Of a DNA stretch of 59,230 nucleotides, positions 17,181-25,797 are shown piece after piece. How positions within the stretch are numbered: the stretch's first letter is position 1; the number at the start of each line of letters is the position of its first letter. The notes under the pieces are model-generated. The model worked only from the letters and a program-made list of their open reading frames with translations, was not told the origin of the DNA and did no database searches. A program made the position numbers and the translations under genes. Source of the stretch: an uncultured Alphaproteobacteria bacterium (GTDB taxonomy: Bacteria > Pseudomonadota > Alphaproteobacteria > RF32 > CAG-239); contig CALXRS010000011.1 of NCBI GenBank assembly GCA_944390915.1, forward strand, positions 1 to 59,230, read 5' to 3'.

Positions 17181-18740
17181 TCAAACGGCAGATTTTTTTG
17201 CAAGCGAAAGAAGCGCAGCCACGGCAATGGAAACGGATGCCAAAATGATGACCGTCAGATTGTGCAGGCGCGAAAAAGGCGTCGGCACGGAGAGTTTTTG
17301 CGGTAGATAAAAATCAAGTACGCCGCGTTCGTTAAGCGGCAGGGCGCTGAGAACAACGCCGGTTTTGGAAATAAGGGCGCTGATGCCCGAATTGGCGGCG
17401 CGCACCACCGTCAGCCCTTCTTCCACGGCGCGCAGGCGGGCGGCGACAAGATGCTGGCGCGGGCCGGCGCTGTCGCCGTACCAGCCGTCGTTGGTCAGGT
17501 TCAAGAGCCATTCCGGCCGGTCGTTGCGGTCGGTGACGGCCGCCGGAAAAATAATTTCGTAGCAAATGGCGACGCCGAAAGGCGGAATCTGCGGCAGGCG
17601 GAAAGTTTCCGGGCCGTTGCCGGGCATGAAGTCGGCAATGACGTTGGTTACCGGTTTCAGGCTTTCCGGCAGCAGGCGGCGCAGGGGAATATATTCGCCG
17701 AAAGGAACCAGATGCGACTTGCCGTAGGCGGTGTAGATGCCGTAGCGGTCAAAGGCCTGCATGGCGTTGACAGGACGCATTTTTTCGCCGTCAAAGGCGT
17801 AGTCCAGCGTGCCGGTGACAAGATATCCGTCGGTCGGCACGGCTGTTAGCAGAATGTCGAGCAGTTCGGGGTTGAGGCTAATGGCAAAAGGGTTGGCCGT
17901 CTCACCCCAGATAACCATTTGCGGCGCGTTTTCTTCCTTTCCGGTTTGCGACATCTCAATATAGGTTTGCAGATTTTGTTGCAGGCTTTCCCGTTGCCAT
18001 TTTATCCGTTGGGGAATGGAGGGCTGCACGATCCGCAGTTTTGTTTCCGAAAAATCGTCATCCGGATAGCGGGCAAGCCGCGCCGCGCCATATGCAAAAA
18101 GAAAGACGGGGACGGTGCAGATAACTACGGCGGCAATCGTTTTTTCCCGCCGCGGGCAGGGGGAAATCAGCACCGCCGGCAAAGCGGCAAACAAAACCGT
18201 CAGCAGCGACAGACCGCAGGCGCCGAATATCGAGGCGGCCTGAATTGCCCGGTCGGAAAAAGCCCATACGCTGCCGAGCAGGTTCCACGGAAAACCGGTC
18301 AAAATAAAACTGCGCAGCCATTCGGACAAAGTCCAGGCGCCGGCCAGGGCAAACACCACGGCCGCAGGTCGGACAAACAGGCGGGCAAAGGCGACCGGCA
18401 AAGCGACAAACAGTCCGAAAAATCCGCCGCTTGCCGCCAATACGACGGGAATGAGCCAGCCGAGACGCGCCGGATCGACCATCAGGGCGTTGCAAACCCA
18501 CGAAAAACCGAAAGCAAAATGAGCAAAACCGAACCAGTAGCTGAGCGCAAACGCCTTTTTTGCGGACGGCGCGCGGAAAAGCAGCCATGCCAGCCCCGAA
18601 AAACCGACCGCGAGCAAAGGCAGAAAATAATACGGCGGCAGGGCAAAAACCGTCATGCTGCCGAATATGAACGCCGAAACTTTCGGATGTCCGTCAAAAA
18701 ACTCCCGAATCTTTACTTTTGTTTTTTCACCTTTAAGCAT
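17181..18740 (-). CDS. lnt: Apolipoprotein N-acyltransferase
   Basis: Lnt adds the third acyl chain to lipoproteins in the inner membrane. The N-terminal half (about residues 20-215) has six or more membrane helices. The C-terminal carbon-nitrogen-hydrolase domain shows YGKSHLVPFGEYIPL and the cysteine motif GVAICYEIIFP of the Glu-Lys-Cys triad. At 519 aa its length is usual. Its ATG overlaps the ybeY stop (TGATG). In many alphaproteobacteria a corC-type gene lies between ybeY and lnt; it is absent here. Confidence 0.95.
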   Translation of the reverse strand: MLKGEKTKVKIREFFDGHPKVSAFIFGSMTVFALPPYYFLPLLAVGFSGLAWLLFRAPSAKKAFALSYWFGFAHFAFGFSWVCNALMVDPARLGWLIPVVLAASGGFFGLFVALPVAFARLFVRPAAVVFALAGAWTLSEWLRSFILTGFPWNLLGSVWAFSDRAIQAASIFGACGLSLLTVLFAALPAVLISPCPRREKTIAAVVICTVPVFLFAYGAARLARYPDDDFSETKLRIVQPSIPQRIKWQRESLQQNLQTYIEMSQTGKEENAPQMVIWGETANPFAISLNPELLDILLTAVPTDGYLVTGTLDYAFDGEKMRPVNAMQAFDRYGIYTAYGKSHLVPFGEYIPLRRLLPESLKPVTNVIADFMPGNGPETFRLPQIPPFGVAICYEIIFPAAVTDRNDRPEWLLNLTNDGWYGDSAGPRQHLVAARLRAVEEGLTVVRAANSGISALISKTGVVLSALPLNERGVLDFYLPQKLSVPTPFSRLHNLTVIILASVSIAVAALLSLAKKSAV

Positions 18741-19249
18741 CAGGCTTTTTCCGCGTATGGATCGGCGATGCCGAAAGAGGCCAGCAGGCGAATTTCCAAA
18801 GCTTCCATTTCCGCGCGGTCGTCTTCTTCCATATGGTCATAGCCGAGCAGATGCAAAATGCCGTGAACGAGGATGTGCACATAATGGTCGCAAAAGTCGA
18901 TTTCCTGTTCGCGGCTTTGTTCTTCCATCGTTTCGGCGGCAATGATGATGTCGCCTAGTTCCACCTCTTTCATATCCGGCAGGGCATCGACAAAATCGTC
19001 GTCGTCGATGTTGGCAAAAGAAAGCACGTTGGTCGGTTTGTCGAGGTTGCGAAAACGGCTGTTGAGTTCGCGGATTTCCGCATCGTTGCCCAGTTCCAGA
19101 TTAAGCAGCACTTCGTTTTTGTTTTGCAGAAAAGAGGGCGTGACGACCTCAATCACTTTGGCCAGCACGTTTTCGGAAATGTCTTTGGCGTCCGGCAGCA
19201 GTTTTTGCCAGCGGTCGTCGCCGATGTTAAGGTTAAGCGTTGTTTTCAT
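18740..19249 (-). CDS. ybeY: Endoribonuclease/rRNA maturation factor YbeY
   Basis: YbeY is a zinc-dependent single-strand RNase involved in 16S rRNA 3'-end maturation and ribosome quality control. The zinc motif HxxxHxxGxDH appears as HGILHLLGYDH. The start is set at 19249 (MKTTLNLNIGD) with GGAGG upstream, giving 169 aa; a longer frame upstream is just overlap with phoH. The 5' end overlaps phoH by 17 nt. Confidence 0.94.
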   Translation of the reverse strand: MKTTLNLNIGDDRWQKLLPDAKDISENVLAKVIEVVTPSFLQNKNEVLLNLELGNDAEIRELNSRFRNLDKPTNVLSFANIDDDDFVDALPDMKEVELGDIIIAAETMEEQSREQEIDFCDHYVHILVHGILHLLGYDHMEEDDRAEMEALEIRLLASFGIADPYAEKA

Positions 19250-20231
19250 GGTTGCGGTTTTCCTCCCGGTCGTTTTCCCGTTCTCTTTTGTTGCGCTGTT
19301 CGTAAGCGCGGACAATTTTTGCCACCAGACCGTGGCGGACAACGTCGTTTGCGCTGAAGGCAACCGCGCTGATGCCGTTGACGCCCTTTAGCGTGTCCAA
19401 AGCGTCGCGCAGACCGGAAACCACGCCGCGCGGCAGGTCAACCTGGCTTAAGTCGCCGTTGACGACCATCCGCGAGTTTTCGCCCAGACGGGTCAAAAAC
19501 ATTTTCATCTGCATGGGAGTGGTGTTTTGCGCTTCGTCGAGAATAACGAAAGCATTGGCCAGCGTGCGCCCGCGCATGTAGGCCAGCGGCGCGATTTCTA
19601 TTTCGCCGGCGGCAAGTTTTTTATCCACCTGTTCGGCCGGCAGCATTTCGTACAGCGCGTCGTACAGCGGACGCAGGTAGGGGTCCACTTTGTCTTTCAG
19701 GTCGCCGGGCAGAAAACCGAGGTTTTCGCCGGCTTCGACCGCCGGACGGGTCAGGATGATTTTGTCAACGGAACCTTCAAGCATCATGGTAACGGCCAGA
19801 GCCACGGCCAGATAGGTTTTGCCGGTGCCGGCGGGACCTAAGCCGAAAACGAGTTCGTTGTTCATCATCTCGACGATATATTCCGCCTGAGTGGCCGAAC
19901 GCGGATAGATGTGGCGTTTTTTGGTTTTGAGCACGATGTCATCAATATTGATTTTGTTTTTGACCGCATTTTCCGCTCCGCTGATGCGCACGGCGGCCAA
20001 AACTTCCTGTTCGCCGATGGCCAGCCCGCGGCCGGCTTTGGCATAAAGGGCGTCGATGGCGGCTTTGGCCCGGTCGGTCGCCTCATCGCTGCCGGTAATG
20101 CGGATTTGGTTGCCGAAAGTGAATATTTCCACGTTCAGCTCCCGCTCGATAATTTTCAGATTGGCGTTTTGCGGGCCGACAAGCTGTTGAATAAGCTGAT
20201 TGTTAAACAGTTCAAATTCTGTTTCTGCCAT
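19233..20231 (-). CDS. phoH: PhoH-family ATPase (YbeZ)
   Basis: PhoH/YbeZ proteins are cytosolic ATPases that work with YbeY. The Walker A motif is FGLGPAGTGKTYLAVALA, the Walker B region is FVILDEAQNTTP, and the N-terminal KH-like segment (residues 20-75) is typical of the family. It lies directly after miaB (3-nt gap) and overlaps ybeY, the usual order. Confidence 0.94.
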   Translation of the reverse strand: MAETEFELFNNQLIQQLVGPQNANLKIIERELNVEIFTFGNQIRITGSDEATDRAKAAIDALYAKAGRGLAIGEQEVLAAVRISGAENAVKNKINIDDIVLKTKKRHIYPRSATQAEYIVEMMNNELVFGLGPAGTGKTYLAVALAVTMMLEGSVDKIILTRPAVEAGENLGFLPGDLKDKVDPYLRPLYDALYEMLPAEQVDKKLAAGEIEIAPLAYMRGRTLANAFVILDEAQNTTPMQMKMFLTRLGENSRMVVNGDLSQVDLPRGVVSGLRDALDTLKGVNGISAVAFSANDVVRHGLVAKIVRAYEQRNKRERENDREENRNHENNA

Positions 20232-20233
20232 AA

Positions 20234-21595
20234 TTAGACCTCTTTGCTGTTGTTGCGTTTGGGTTGTTGTTGAACAATGGTTCCCGTGAGAGAATTCATC
20301 GTTGCCGCGGTTATTCTGACCGGCAAAATGCGGCCGACGGCCTCTGCCGGAGCGGCGGCATGCAGGTTTTGCAGGTACGGGGTGTGCCCGAACAGCTGAC
20401 CTTTTCTTTTGCCTTTGCTCTCAAACAGAACCGGCATGATTTTGCCGACGCATTGCCGATTGAAGCTCAGTTGCAGAGAAAACAGTTTTTCCTGCAATAT
20501 GTTTAAGCGTTCGGATTTGATTTTTTCCGCGACCTGATCGGGATAGACGGCGGCGGGCGTTCCCGGTCGCCGGCTGTATTTGAAAGAAAAAGACTGAATA
20601 TAGCCGACCTTGTCGACCATGTCGAGCGTGGCGGCAAAATCTTCGTCCGTTTCGCCCGGGAAACCGACGATAAAGTCGGAAGAAAAGCCTATGTCCGGCC
20701 GGGCTTCGCGCAGGCGGCCGATGATGTCCAGATATTCTCCGGCGGTGTGTCTGCGGTTCATGGCCTTTAAGATTTTATCGGAGCCGGACTGCAACGGCAG
20801 ATGCAGATAGGGCATCAAAATATCGAGTTCGCGATGGCAGGCGATCAGCTCGTCGGTAACGTCGGCCGGGTAGGAGGTGGTATAGCGCAGACGCTTCAAA
20901 CCGTCGATTTCGGCCATCTTCCTCAGCAGAAAAGCAAAATCGCGTTCTTTGCCGGCGGCGTCTTCGCCGTGATAGGAGTTGACGTTTTGTCCGAGCAGGT
21001 TGATTTCCGCCGCACCCGTTGCCACCAGCCGCCGGGCTTCTTTCAACACTTCTTCCACCGGGCGGGAGGTTTCCACCCCGCGGGTGTAGGGCACGATGCA
21101 GTAGGTGCAAAAATTGTTGCATCCCTCCTGCACGGCAAGGTATGCCGTGCAGCCTTCGGCTGTATTTTCCGGCAGGTGGTCGAATTTGCTTTCGGCGGGA
21201 AACTCGGTGTCGATAAGACGGATGTTTTTGTCACGGGCTATTTTCTGCAGAATTTCCGGCAGGCGGTAATAGGTGAGCGGGCCGGTGGCAAAATTGACGA
21301 ACGGGGCGCGTTTTTCTATCTCTTCGTCTTCGGCCTGAACCACGCAGCCGACCACGCCGATAATCGTTTCTTTGCCGTTTTGCCGGCGTTCTTCTTTAAT
21401 CAGGTTAATCCGTCCGAGATCGGAAAAAAGCTTTTCCGCCGCTTTTTCGCGGATGTGGCAGGTGTTGAATATGATCAGGTCGGCCTCGTCAAGGGCGGCG
21501 GCTTCGGTTGCGCCCATGTTTTGCAATATGCCGGCAATCCGTTGTGAATCGTAAACGTTCATCTGGCAGCCGAAGGTTTTGATAAAATATTTCAC
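20234..21595 (-). CDS. miaB: tRNA-2-methylthio-N6-dimethylallyladenosine synthase
   Basis: MiaB is a radical-SAM methylthiotransferase that modifies A37 of tRNAs. The three N-terminal cluster cysteines lie in TFGCQMN, FNTCHIR and VGCVVQ. The radical-SAM motif is CNNFCTYC, and a C-terminal TRAM domain follows. At 453 aa its length is standard. It heads the miaB-phoH-ybeY-lnt run. Confidence 0.96.
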   Translation of the reverse strand: MKYFIKTFGCQMNVYDSQRIAGILQNMGATEAAALDEADLIIFNTCHIREKAAEKLFSDLGRINLIKEERRQNGKETIIGVVGCVVQAEDEEIEKRAPFVNFATGPLTYYRLPEILQKIARDKNIRLIDTEFPAESKFDHLPENTAEGCTAYLAVQEGCNNFCTYCIVPYTRGVETSRPVEEVLKEARRLVATGAAEINLLGQNVNSYHGEDAAGKERDFAFLLRKMAEIDGLKRLRYTTSYPADVTDELIACHRELDILMPYLHLPLQSGSDKILKAMNRRHTAGEYLDIIGRLREARPDIGFSSDFIVGFPGETDEDFAATLDMVDKVGYIQSFSFKYSRRPGTPAAVYPDQVAEKIKSERLNILQEKLFSLQLSFNRQCVGKIMPVLFESKGKRKGQLFGHTPYLQNLHAAAPAEAVGRILPVRITAATMNSLTGTIVQQQPKRNNSKEV

Positions 21596-21786
21596 TTGTC
21601 GTCCCTGTCCTGTCCGTCCCGGTTTTGCCGGGAAAGCTAGTTAAAAAATCGTTAAATTCGGTCATCCGCCTTCTGTTTTGGCGGGCGTTTTGGAATGTTA
21701 ACCTTTTGCGGCGTATTTTTCAAATGTTTTTTATTAAAAAAATTGGCGTGACACGCATTGTGTTTGACAAAAAATCGACTTTTTTG

Positions 21787-21815
21787 TTGCCAAAGACTGC
21801 CGCCTCTGTTATCAT
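21787..21815 (+). promoter_or_regulatory. Promoter for the TerB-like unit
   Basis: TTGCCA at 21787-21792 and TATCAT at 21810-21815 have a 17-bp spacer. The predicted start near 21822 gives a short leader to the ATG at 21855, which has a GGAGG site. Confidence 0.5.
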
Positions 21816-21854
21816 GCCGACAGGAAAGCTGTTTAACTGTGGAGGAATGTTCTC

Positions 21855-22292
21855 ATGGATCCTTATTTGGAAGAAATGCTCAAAATGGACGAAGAAAGCC
21901 GGATAGCCTATCTGAAGGCGTTTACCCGTCTGGCCTGCGCCGACGGCAAATTTGATGAAAACGAAAAACTTTTCATCAAAAATCTGGCCAAAACATATCA
22001 AATATCCGAAAACAGGATTGACGAAGTTCTGAGCAGCGAGACCGACGATGAAATTATTGATGCCGTCAAAAAAATAGACAGCCGCAAAATAGCTCTCGGA
22101 CTTATTAAAGAATTGTGCATTTTGGCGCATGCCGACGATGTTCTGACCGATAACGAAACCCTTTTTATCGGCCGTGTCGGGCAGGCCATGGGCGTGGAAC
22201 TCGACAAAATAGAACAGATCAGCAACTGGGTTATTGATAAAATTATTCTTGCCGAAGAAGCCAAAATTATTTTTGAAGAAGCGGGAAAATAG
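21855..22292 (+). CDS. TerB-like domain protein, 145 aa
   Basis: This all-helical small protein resembles the TerB (tellurite-resistance) fold: two related helical halves, each with an acidic motif (RLACADGKFDENEKLFIKNL and LAHADDVLTDNETLFIGRVG). The repeated A-D-G/D-x-x-x-x-E-x-x-x-I pattern is the metal-binding signature of TerB/DjlA-type domains. No other ter genes lie nearby, so tellurite resistance should not be assumed. It is probably co-transcribed with the acidic protein 38 nt downstream. Confidence 0.75.
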   Translation: MDPYLEEMLKMDEESRIAYLKAFTRLACADGKFDENEKLFIKNLAKTYQISENRIDEVLSSETDDEIIDAVKKIDSRKIALGLIKELCILAHADDVLTDNETLFIGRVGQAMGVELDKIEQISNWVIDKIILAEEAKIIFEEAGK

Positions 22293-22330
22293 CCTGTTTT
22301 GTTGAAAAAAACATCTGAGGAGGTTTTATC

Positions 22331-23446
22331 ATGGCCGAAACCGAACATATTAAAATGAACAGCCGGCTGGAACAGCTGCGGCGCATACAGATCGGCAAAG
22401 AAGACAAACTCGACGGCTCCAAAGCCATTATCATGCGCGCCGTGCAAAAAAAATATCCCGACGTAGGCCGGCCGGAAGCCGAAAAAATAACCCGCGAACT
22501 GGTACTTGCGCCCAAAAACGCCAGTATCAAAATCGGCAGCAAAGAAGTTCCGGTGGCCGATTTGCAGTATCAGATAGCCCTGACCATAGAATCGCTCGGT
22601 TCGGAAACGTCGTCCGAACAGGAATATTTCAGCTGGTTTACCGAATCGTCGGATATCATCCAGCATATGAACGACGGTTTTGTCAGCGACGCCGATTTGG
22701 CGGAACGAAACGAATGGTTGGAAGATTCCTACGGTCGCGAAGCGGAGCTGATGACCTGTCTCGGGCTCTTCCAAAACTGCGCGTTTCCGGAAGCCAAAAA
22801 ACACTATAACGACCTGTACAACAAACTGGTCAAACTGCGCCAAATCCGCAGCAGCATCAAGGAAAGCACGGCCAACAAGTCCGACGAAGCCAAGCAGGTG
22901 GACATCAAGGAAAAAGAAAAAGCCTATAAAAAAGCCGTGGTCTATGTGGCCGCCATGCGCGAGTTTGTCAAGCGTCGTCCGCGTTGGAACATGCCGCGGA
23001 AAACTTTGCAAAAACTGAATATCGATCACGGCAATGACGATGATCTGGCCGACGACTATGACGATTTTTACGGTTTTTACGACAATGACGATTTGCGCTT
23101 AAACGATGAGCAGGAAATGATTTATCAAAGCGAACTGGACGATCGTTTTGAGCCGATGTTTCACTTTGACGATCATTTGAAAGAAGACATTTTGTTCCAT
23201 TGGGACGACGATCGCCTGGGGAGCTATGAACGCAGCGTGGCCGAAGAATTCATGGTGCGTGCGGAGCCGCAGGCCGAGGCCGAAAAGGTGGAAGATATCC
23301 GCGAGCGCATCGCCCGACTTTCCGGTCGTCGTCCGCCGCTTAAGGAACGGCCGCTCAGTTACAGCATGGACAGAGCCAAGGCTTTTGACGGCGCCTATTA
23401 TAATTCGTTGGTTGCCAATATGCAGACCGACAGAAATAACGGGTGA
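22331..23446 (+). CDS. Orphan acidic helical protein, 371 aa
   Basis: I do not recognise this protein. It has no signal peptide or membrane segment. The N-terminal half is charged and helical with likely coiled coil (about residues 150-225, Lys/Glu-rich). Residues about 235-305 are extraordinarily rich in Asp, Tyr, Phe and Glu (for example DDLADDYDDFYGFYDNDDL). The C-terminus is basic and proline-containing. A GAGGAGG ribosome-binding site precedes the start, and it probably shares a transcript with the TerB-like gene. The acidic aromatic stretch could bind cations or mimic nucleic acid, but that is speculation. Confidence 0.75.
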   Translation: MAETEHIKMNSRLEQLRRIQIGKEDKLDGSKAIIMRAVQKKYPDVGRPEAEKITRELVLAPKNASIKIGSKEVPVADLQYQIALTIESLGSETSSEQEYFSWFTESSDIIQHMNDGFVSDADLAERNEWLEDSYGREAELMTCLGLFQNCAFPEAKKHYNDLYNKLVKLRQIRSSIKESTANKSDEAKQVDIKEKEKAYKKAVVYVAAMREFVKRRPRWNMPRKTLQKLNIDHGNDDDLADDYDDFYGFYDNDDLRLNDEQEMIYQSELDDRFEPMFHFDDHLKEDILFHWDDDRLGSYERSVAEEFMVRAEPQAEAEKVEDIRERIARLSGRRPPLKERPLSYSMDRAKAFDGAYYNSLVANMQTDRNNG

Positions 23447-23450
23447 TATC

Positions 23451-23476
23451 CGATAAAATTCGATAAGAGCCGATAA
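23451..23476. promoter_or_regulatory. Three CGATAA repeats at exact 10-bp steps
   Basis: CGATAA occurs at 23451, 23461 and 23471, one helical turn apart, just after the stop of the acidic protein and before yggT. It may be a protein-binding site. A related TATAAAACG follows at 23482. Confidence 0.3.
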
Positions 23477-23555
23477 TATCTTATAAAACGGAGATTTTAA
23501 GAGCCGTAACCGATTTTCTTAAATAAATTAAATTTGATGAAGGAGTAAACTGCCG

Positions 23556-23858
23556 ATGGGTGCGATACTTGAACCCTTTGTATGGATGCTTGGAATTGTT
23601 GTTAATATCTATTCGATAATCGTTTTTGCCGATGTTGCTTTGCATTGGCTGACACGCTTCAAGATTGTTGACGCGCAAAAACCGAACGTTGCCAAAATTA
23701 CGGAAATTTTGACCCGTCTGACGGCGCCCGTTTACAAAAAAATAGCGGAAAAAGTACCGCCTTTTTCGGGAATAGATTTTTCGCCGTTAATCCTGCTTTT
23801 GCTGTTATTGTTTATCGGACGAATTTTGTATCGTTTCGATATCATGCTGTTGTCCTGA
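23556..23858 (+). CDS. YggT-family membrane protein
   Basis: This is a 100-aa protein with two membrane segments (about residues 8-28 and 72-95) and the YggT-family pattern LHWLTRFKIVDAQ, a short cytosolic loop, and FSPLILLLLLLFIGRILY. YggT proteins are linked to osmotic adaptation and to cell-division or thylakoid roles in other lineages. It lies before a DUF167 (YggU) gene, the common pairing. Confidence 0.88.
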   Translation: MGAILEPFVWMLGIVVNIYSIIVFADVALHWLTRFKIVDAQKPNVAKITEILTRLTAPVYKKIAEKVPPFSGIDFSPLILLLLLLFIGRILYRFDIMLLS

Positions 23859-23909
23859 AATATTTTGCCGCAACGCAAATGAACGGTTGCCGCAACGGAA
23901 TAACGAGCA

Positions 23910-24233
23910 ATGTTTTTTGAAAAAACGGAAAATTGCGTGCGTCTGCGGGTGAAGCTGACGCCCAATGCCGCGGCTGCCGGCGTTAAGGGAATTGTTGACG
24001 GCGAGGACGGCGAATATCTGAAAATTGCCGTAAAAAGCCCGCCGGAAAAAGGAAAAGCCAACGGCGAATTGTTAAAATTTGTCGCCAACATGCTCGACCT
24101 TCCGAAATCGGCCGTGGAACTTGTCGGCGGCGCAACGTCGCATTATAAAAAATTGAAAATTACCGGCGAAGCGGAACAAGTCTGCCGTCGGTTGGAAGAG
24201 CGGAGGAAAGACTTTGACGGCAAAAATAATTGA
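23910..24233 (+). CDS. DUF167/YggU family protein
   Basis: This small cytosolic protein of 107 aa has the family pattern RLRVKLTPNAAAAGVKG, LKIAVKSPPEKGKANGELLK and VELVGGATSHYKKLKI. Its function is unknown across the family. It overlaps the folD start by 20 nt. Confidence 0.9.
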   Translation: MFFEKTENCVRLRVKLTPNAAAAGVKGIVDGEDGEYLKIAVKSPPEKGKANGELLKFVANMLDLPKSAVELVGGATSHYKKLKITGEAEQVCRRLEERRKDFDGKNN

Positions 24234-25065
24234 TGGCAAAGCCGCGGCGGCGGAGCTGCGGCAAAAACTTGCGGAACGGATTGCCGCCCGCGGTGACAAA
24301 CCTTATCTGGCAGTGGTGCTGGTCGGCGACGATCCGGCCAGTCTGATTTATGACCGCAACAAGCAAAAGGCCGCTTTGTCCATGGGTATGGGGTGCGATA
24401 TTTATCATCTGCCGGAACAGACGACGCAGGCAGAGCTCCTGGAGCTTGTCGGAAAACTGAACGAAGACGAAAAAGTGAACGGATTGATGGTGCAGATGCC
24501 GCTGCCCGCCCATATCGATCCTTCGGCGGTAATCGAAAGCATTCGTCCCGAAAAGGATGTTGACGGTTTTGGCCCCTATAATGCCGGTTTGCTGCACGAA
24601 AACGATCCGCGGGCCATGGTGGCGGCCACTCCGAAAGGAATTTTGTATCTGCTGCAGAAAGAGTTGCCCTCGCTTGCGGGCAAACATGCCGTGATTATCG
24701 GTCGTTCCAAAATCGTCGGTCGGCCGCTTTCGTCGCTTTTGCTTAACTGCGATTGCACGGTAACCGTTGCTCACAGCAAAACCCAAAACCTGCCGGAGCT
24801 GACGCGGCAGGCGGATATACTGGTTGCCGCCTGCGGTCGGCCGCGGATGGTAAAAAAAGACTGGGTCAAAGAAGGCGCAACGGTGATAGACGTCGGCATC
24901 AACCGTATTGACGGCAAACTTTGCGGCGATGTCGATTTTGACGAAGTGAAAGAGCGGGCGGGACTGATTACGCCGGTGCCCGGCGGGGTAGGGCCGATGA
25001 CCGTGGCTATGCTGCTCGACAATACTTATTCGGCCTACCTAAAACAAATTGACAAGCTGAAATAA
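24214..25065 (+). CDS. folD: Methylenetetrahydrofolate dehydrogenase/cyclohydrolase
   Basis: FolD interconverts methylene-, methenyl- and 10-formyl-tetrahydrofolate in the cytosol. Residues Y46-x-x-x-K50 (LIYDRNKQK) form the active site, and VIIGRSKIVGRPLSSLLL and TPVPGGVGPMTVAMLL are family signatures. The start is a TTG at 24214 with GGAGG 8 nt upstream; no in-frame ATG lies nearby. At 283 aa its length is normal. Confidence 0.95.
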   Translation: MTAKIIDGKAAAAELRQKLAERIAARGDKPYLAVVLVGDDPASLIYDRNKQKAALSMGMGCDIYHLPEQTTQAELLELVGKLNEDEKVNGLMVQMPLPAHIDPSAVIESIRPEKDVDGFGPYNAGLLHENDPRAMVAATPKGILYLLQKELPSLAGKHAVIIGRSKIVGRPLSSLLLNCDCTVTVAHSKTQNLPELTRQADILVAACGRPRMVKKDWVKEGATVIDVGINRIDGKLCGDVDFDEVKERAGLITPVPGGVGPMTVAMLLDNTYSAYLKQIDKLK

Positions 25066-25120
25066 CCGTCCGCAGGGCTTATATTTTCCGGTATACGGAT
25101 TGCCGGAGGACAAATCAGCC

Positions 25121-25756
25121 ATGGGACAACAAAGCCGCATCTTTATGCTGGGGGACGAAAATAACTTTTGTGCCGGCCGCCGGCTTCTTGAAGACAACGG
25201 TTATGACGTATTTGCCACCGATAATGCTTATTTGTTTGTAAGCTATGCGGGCGAACTTCATCCGCAGCTTTTTGTGCTGGACGGGCAGGCAAAAGGGACG
25301 GATTGCGCCGAAGTTCTTGATTATCTGTGGCAAAACGGGTATTTGGAAGAAGCTCCGGGGGTGGTGATAAACGGTGGTCTGAACCCCGTTAAAACGGGCG
25401 AGGCGGCGCACTATCTCTTTGCCGGCGAAAAGGTGGAAAAACTGCTCGTTATCGCCAACGCCTATTGCCGGGGAAAGGAAAAATACCGGCTGCTGATTGT
25501 GGAAAATTTCCCGCCTTGTTCCGCCGAATCATTTGCCGGACAAAATATGTTTCCGGCATCGTGTTTTCAGGTGGATAACGTTTCCGGAGCCAAAGTCTTT
25601 TTGCAGCACAACAAGCCGCAGGCCGTGGCCGTTCATTGCCGGCGGGAAGAATTTGAACCGATTTGCAGGCAAATGGGGCTGAGTAAGGCTTATTTTGTGG
25701 AAAATCAGGAAAAACTGGAAAAAATCCTTTCTTTTGACAGACAATCCGTGTTATAA
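25121..25756 (+). CDS. Receiver-like protein of unknown function
   Basis: The first 110 residues look like a response-regulator receiver: IFMLGDENNFCAGRRLLEDNG (beta1-alpha1), then HPQLFVLDGQ with an Asp where phosphorylation would occur, then APGVVING. A second half (from about residue 135, YRLLIVENFPPC) repeats the beta-alpha start but lacks the acidic pocket. There is no output domain. The start is set at ATG 25121 after GGAGGA. It lies downstream of folD with no partner kinase in view. The receiver reading rests on pattern only; an unrelated Rossmann-like fold is possible. Confidence 0.55.
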   Translation: MGQQSRIFMLGDENNFCAGRRLLEDNGYDVFATDNAYLFVSYAGELHPQLFVLDGQAKGTDCAEVLDYLWQNGYLEEAPGVVINGGLNPVKTGEAAHYLFAGEKVEKLLVIANAYCRGKEKYRLLIVENFPPCSAESFAGQNMFPASCFQVDNVSGAKVFLQHNKPQAVAVHCRREEFEPICRQMGLSKAYFVENQEKLEKILSFDRQSVL

Positions 25757-25797
25757 AGTCAACCTGTGAGTTTTAAAGTGTCTGTCAAAGGTTTTTT

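Noticed and set aside
21625-21906. 93-codon frame upstream of the TerB-like gene
   Set aside because: It runs through the promoter and overlaps the TerB-like gene out of frame, with no ribosome-binding site.
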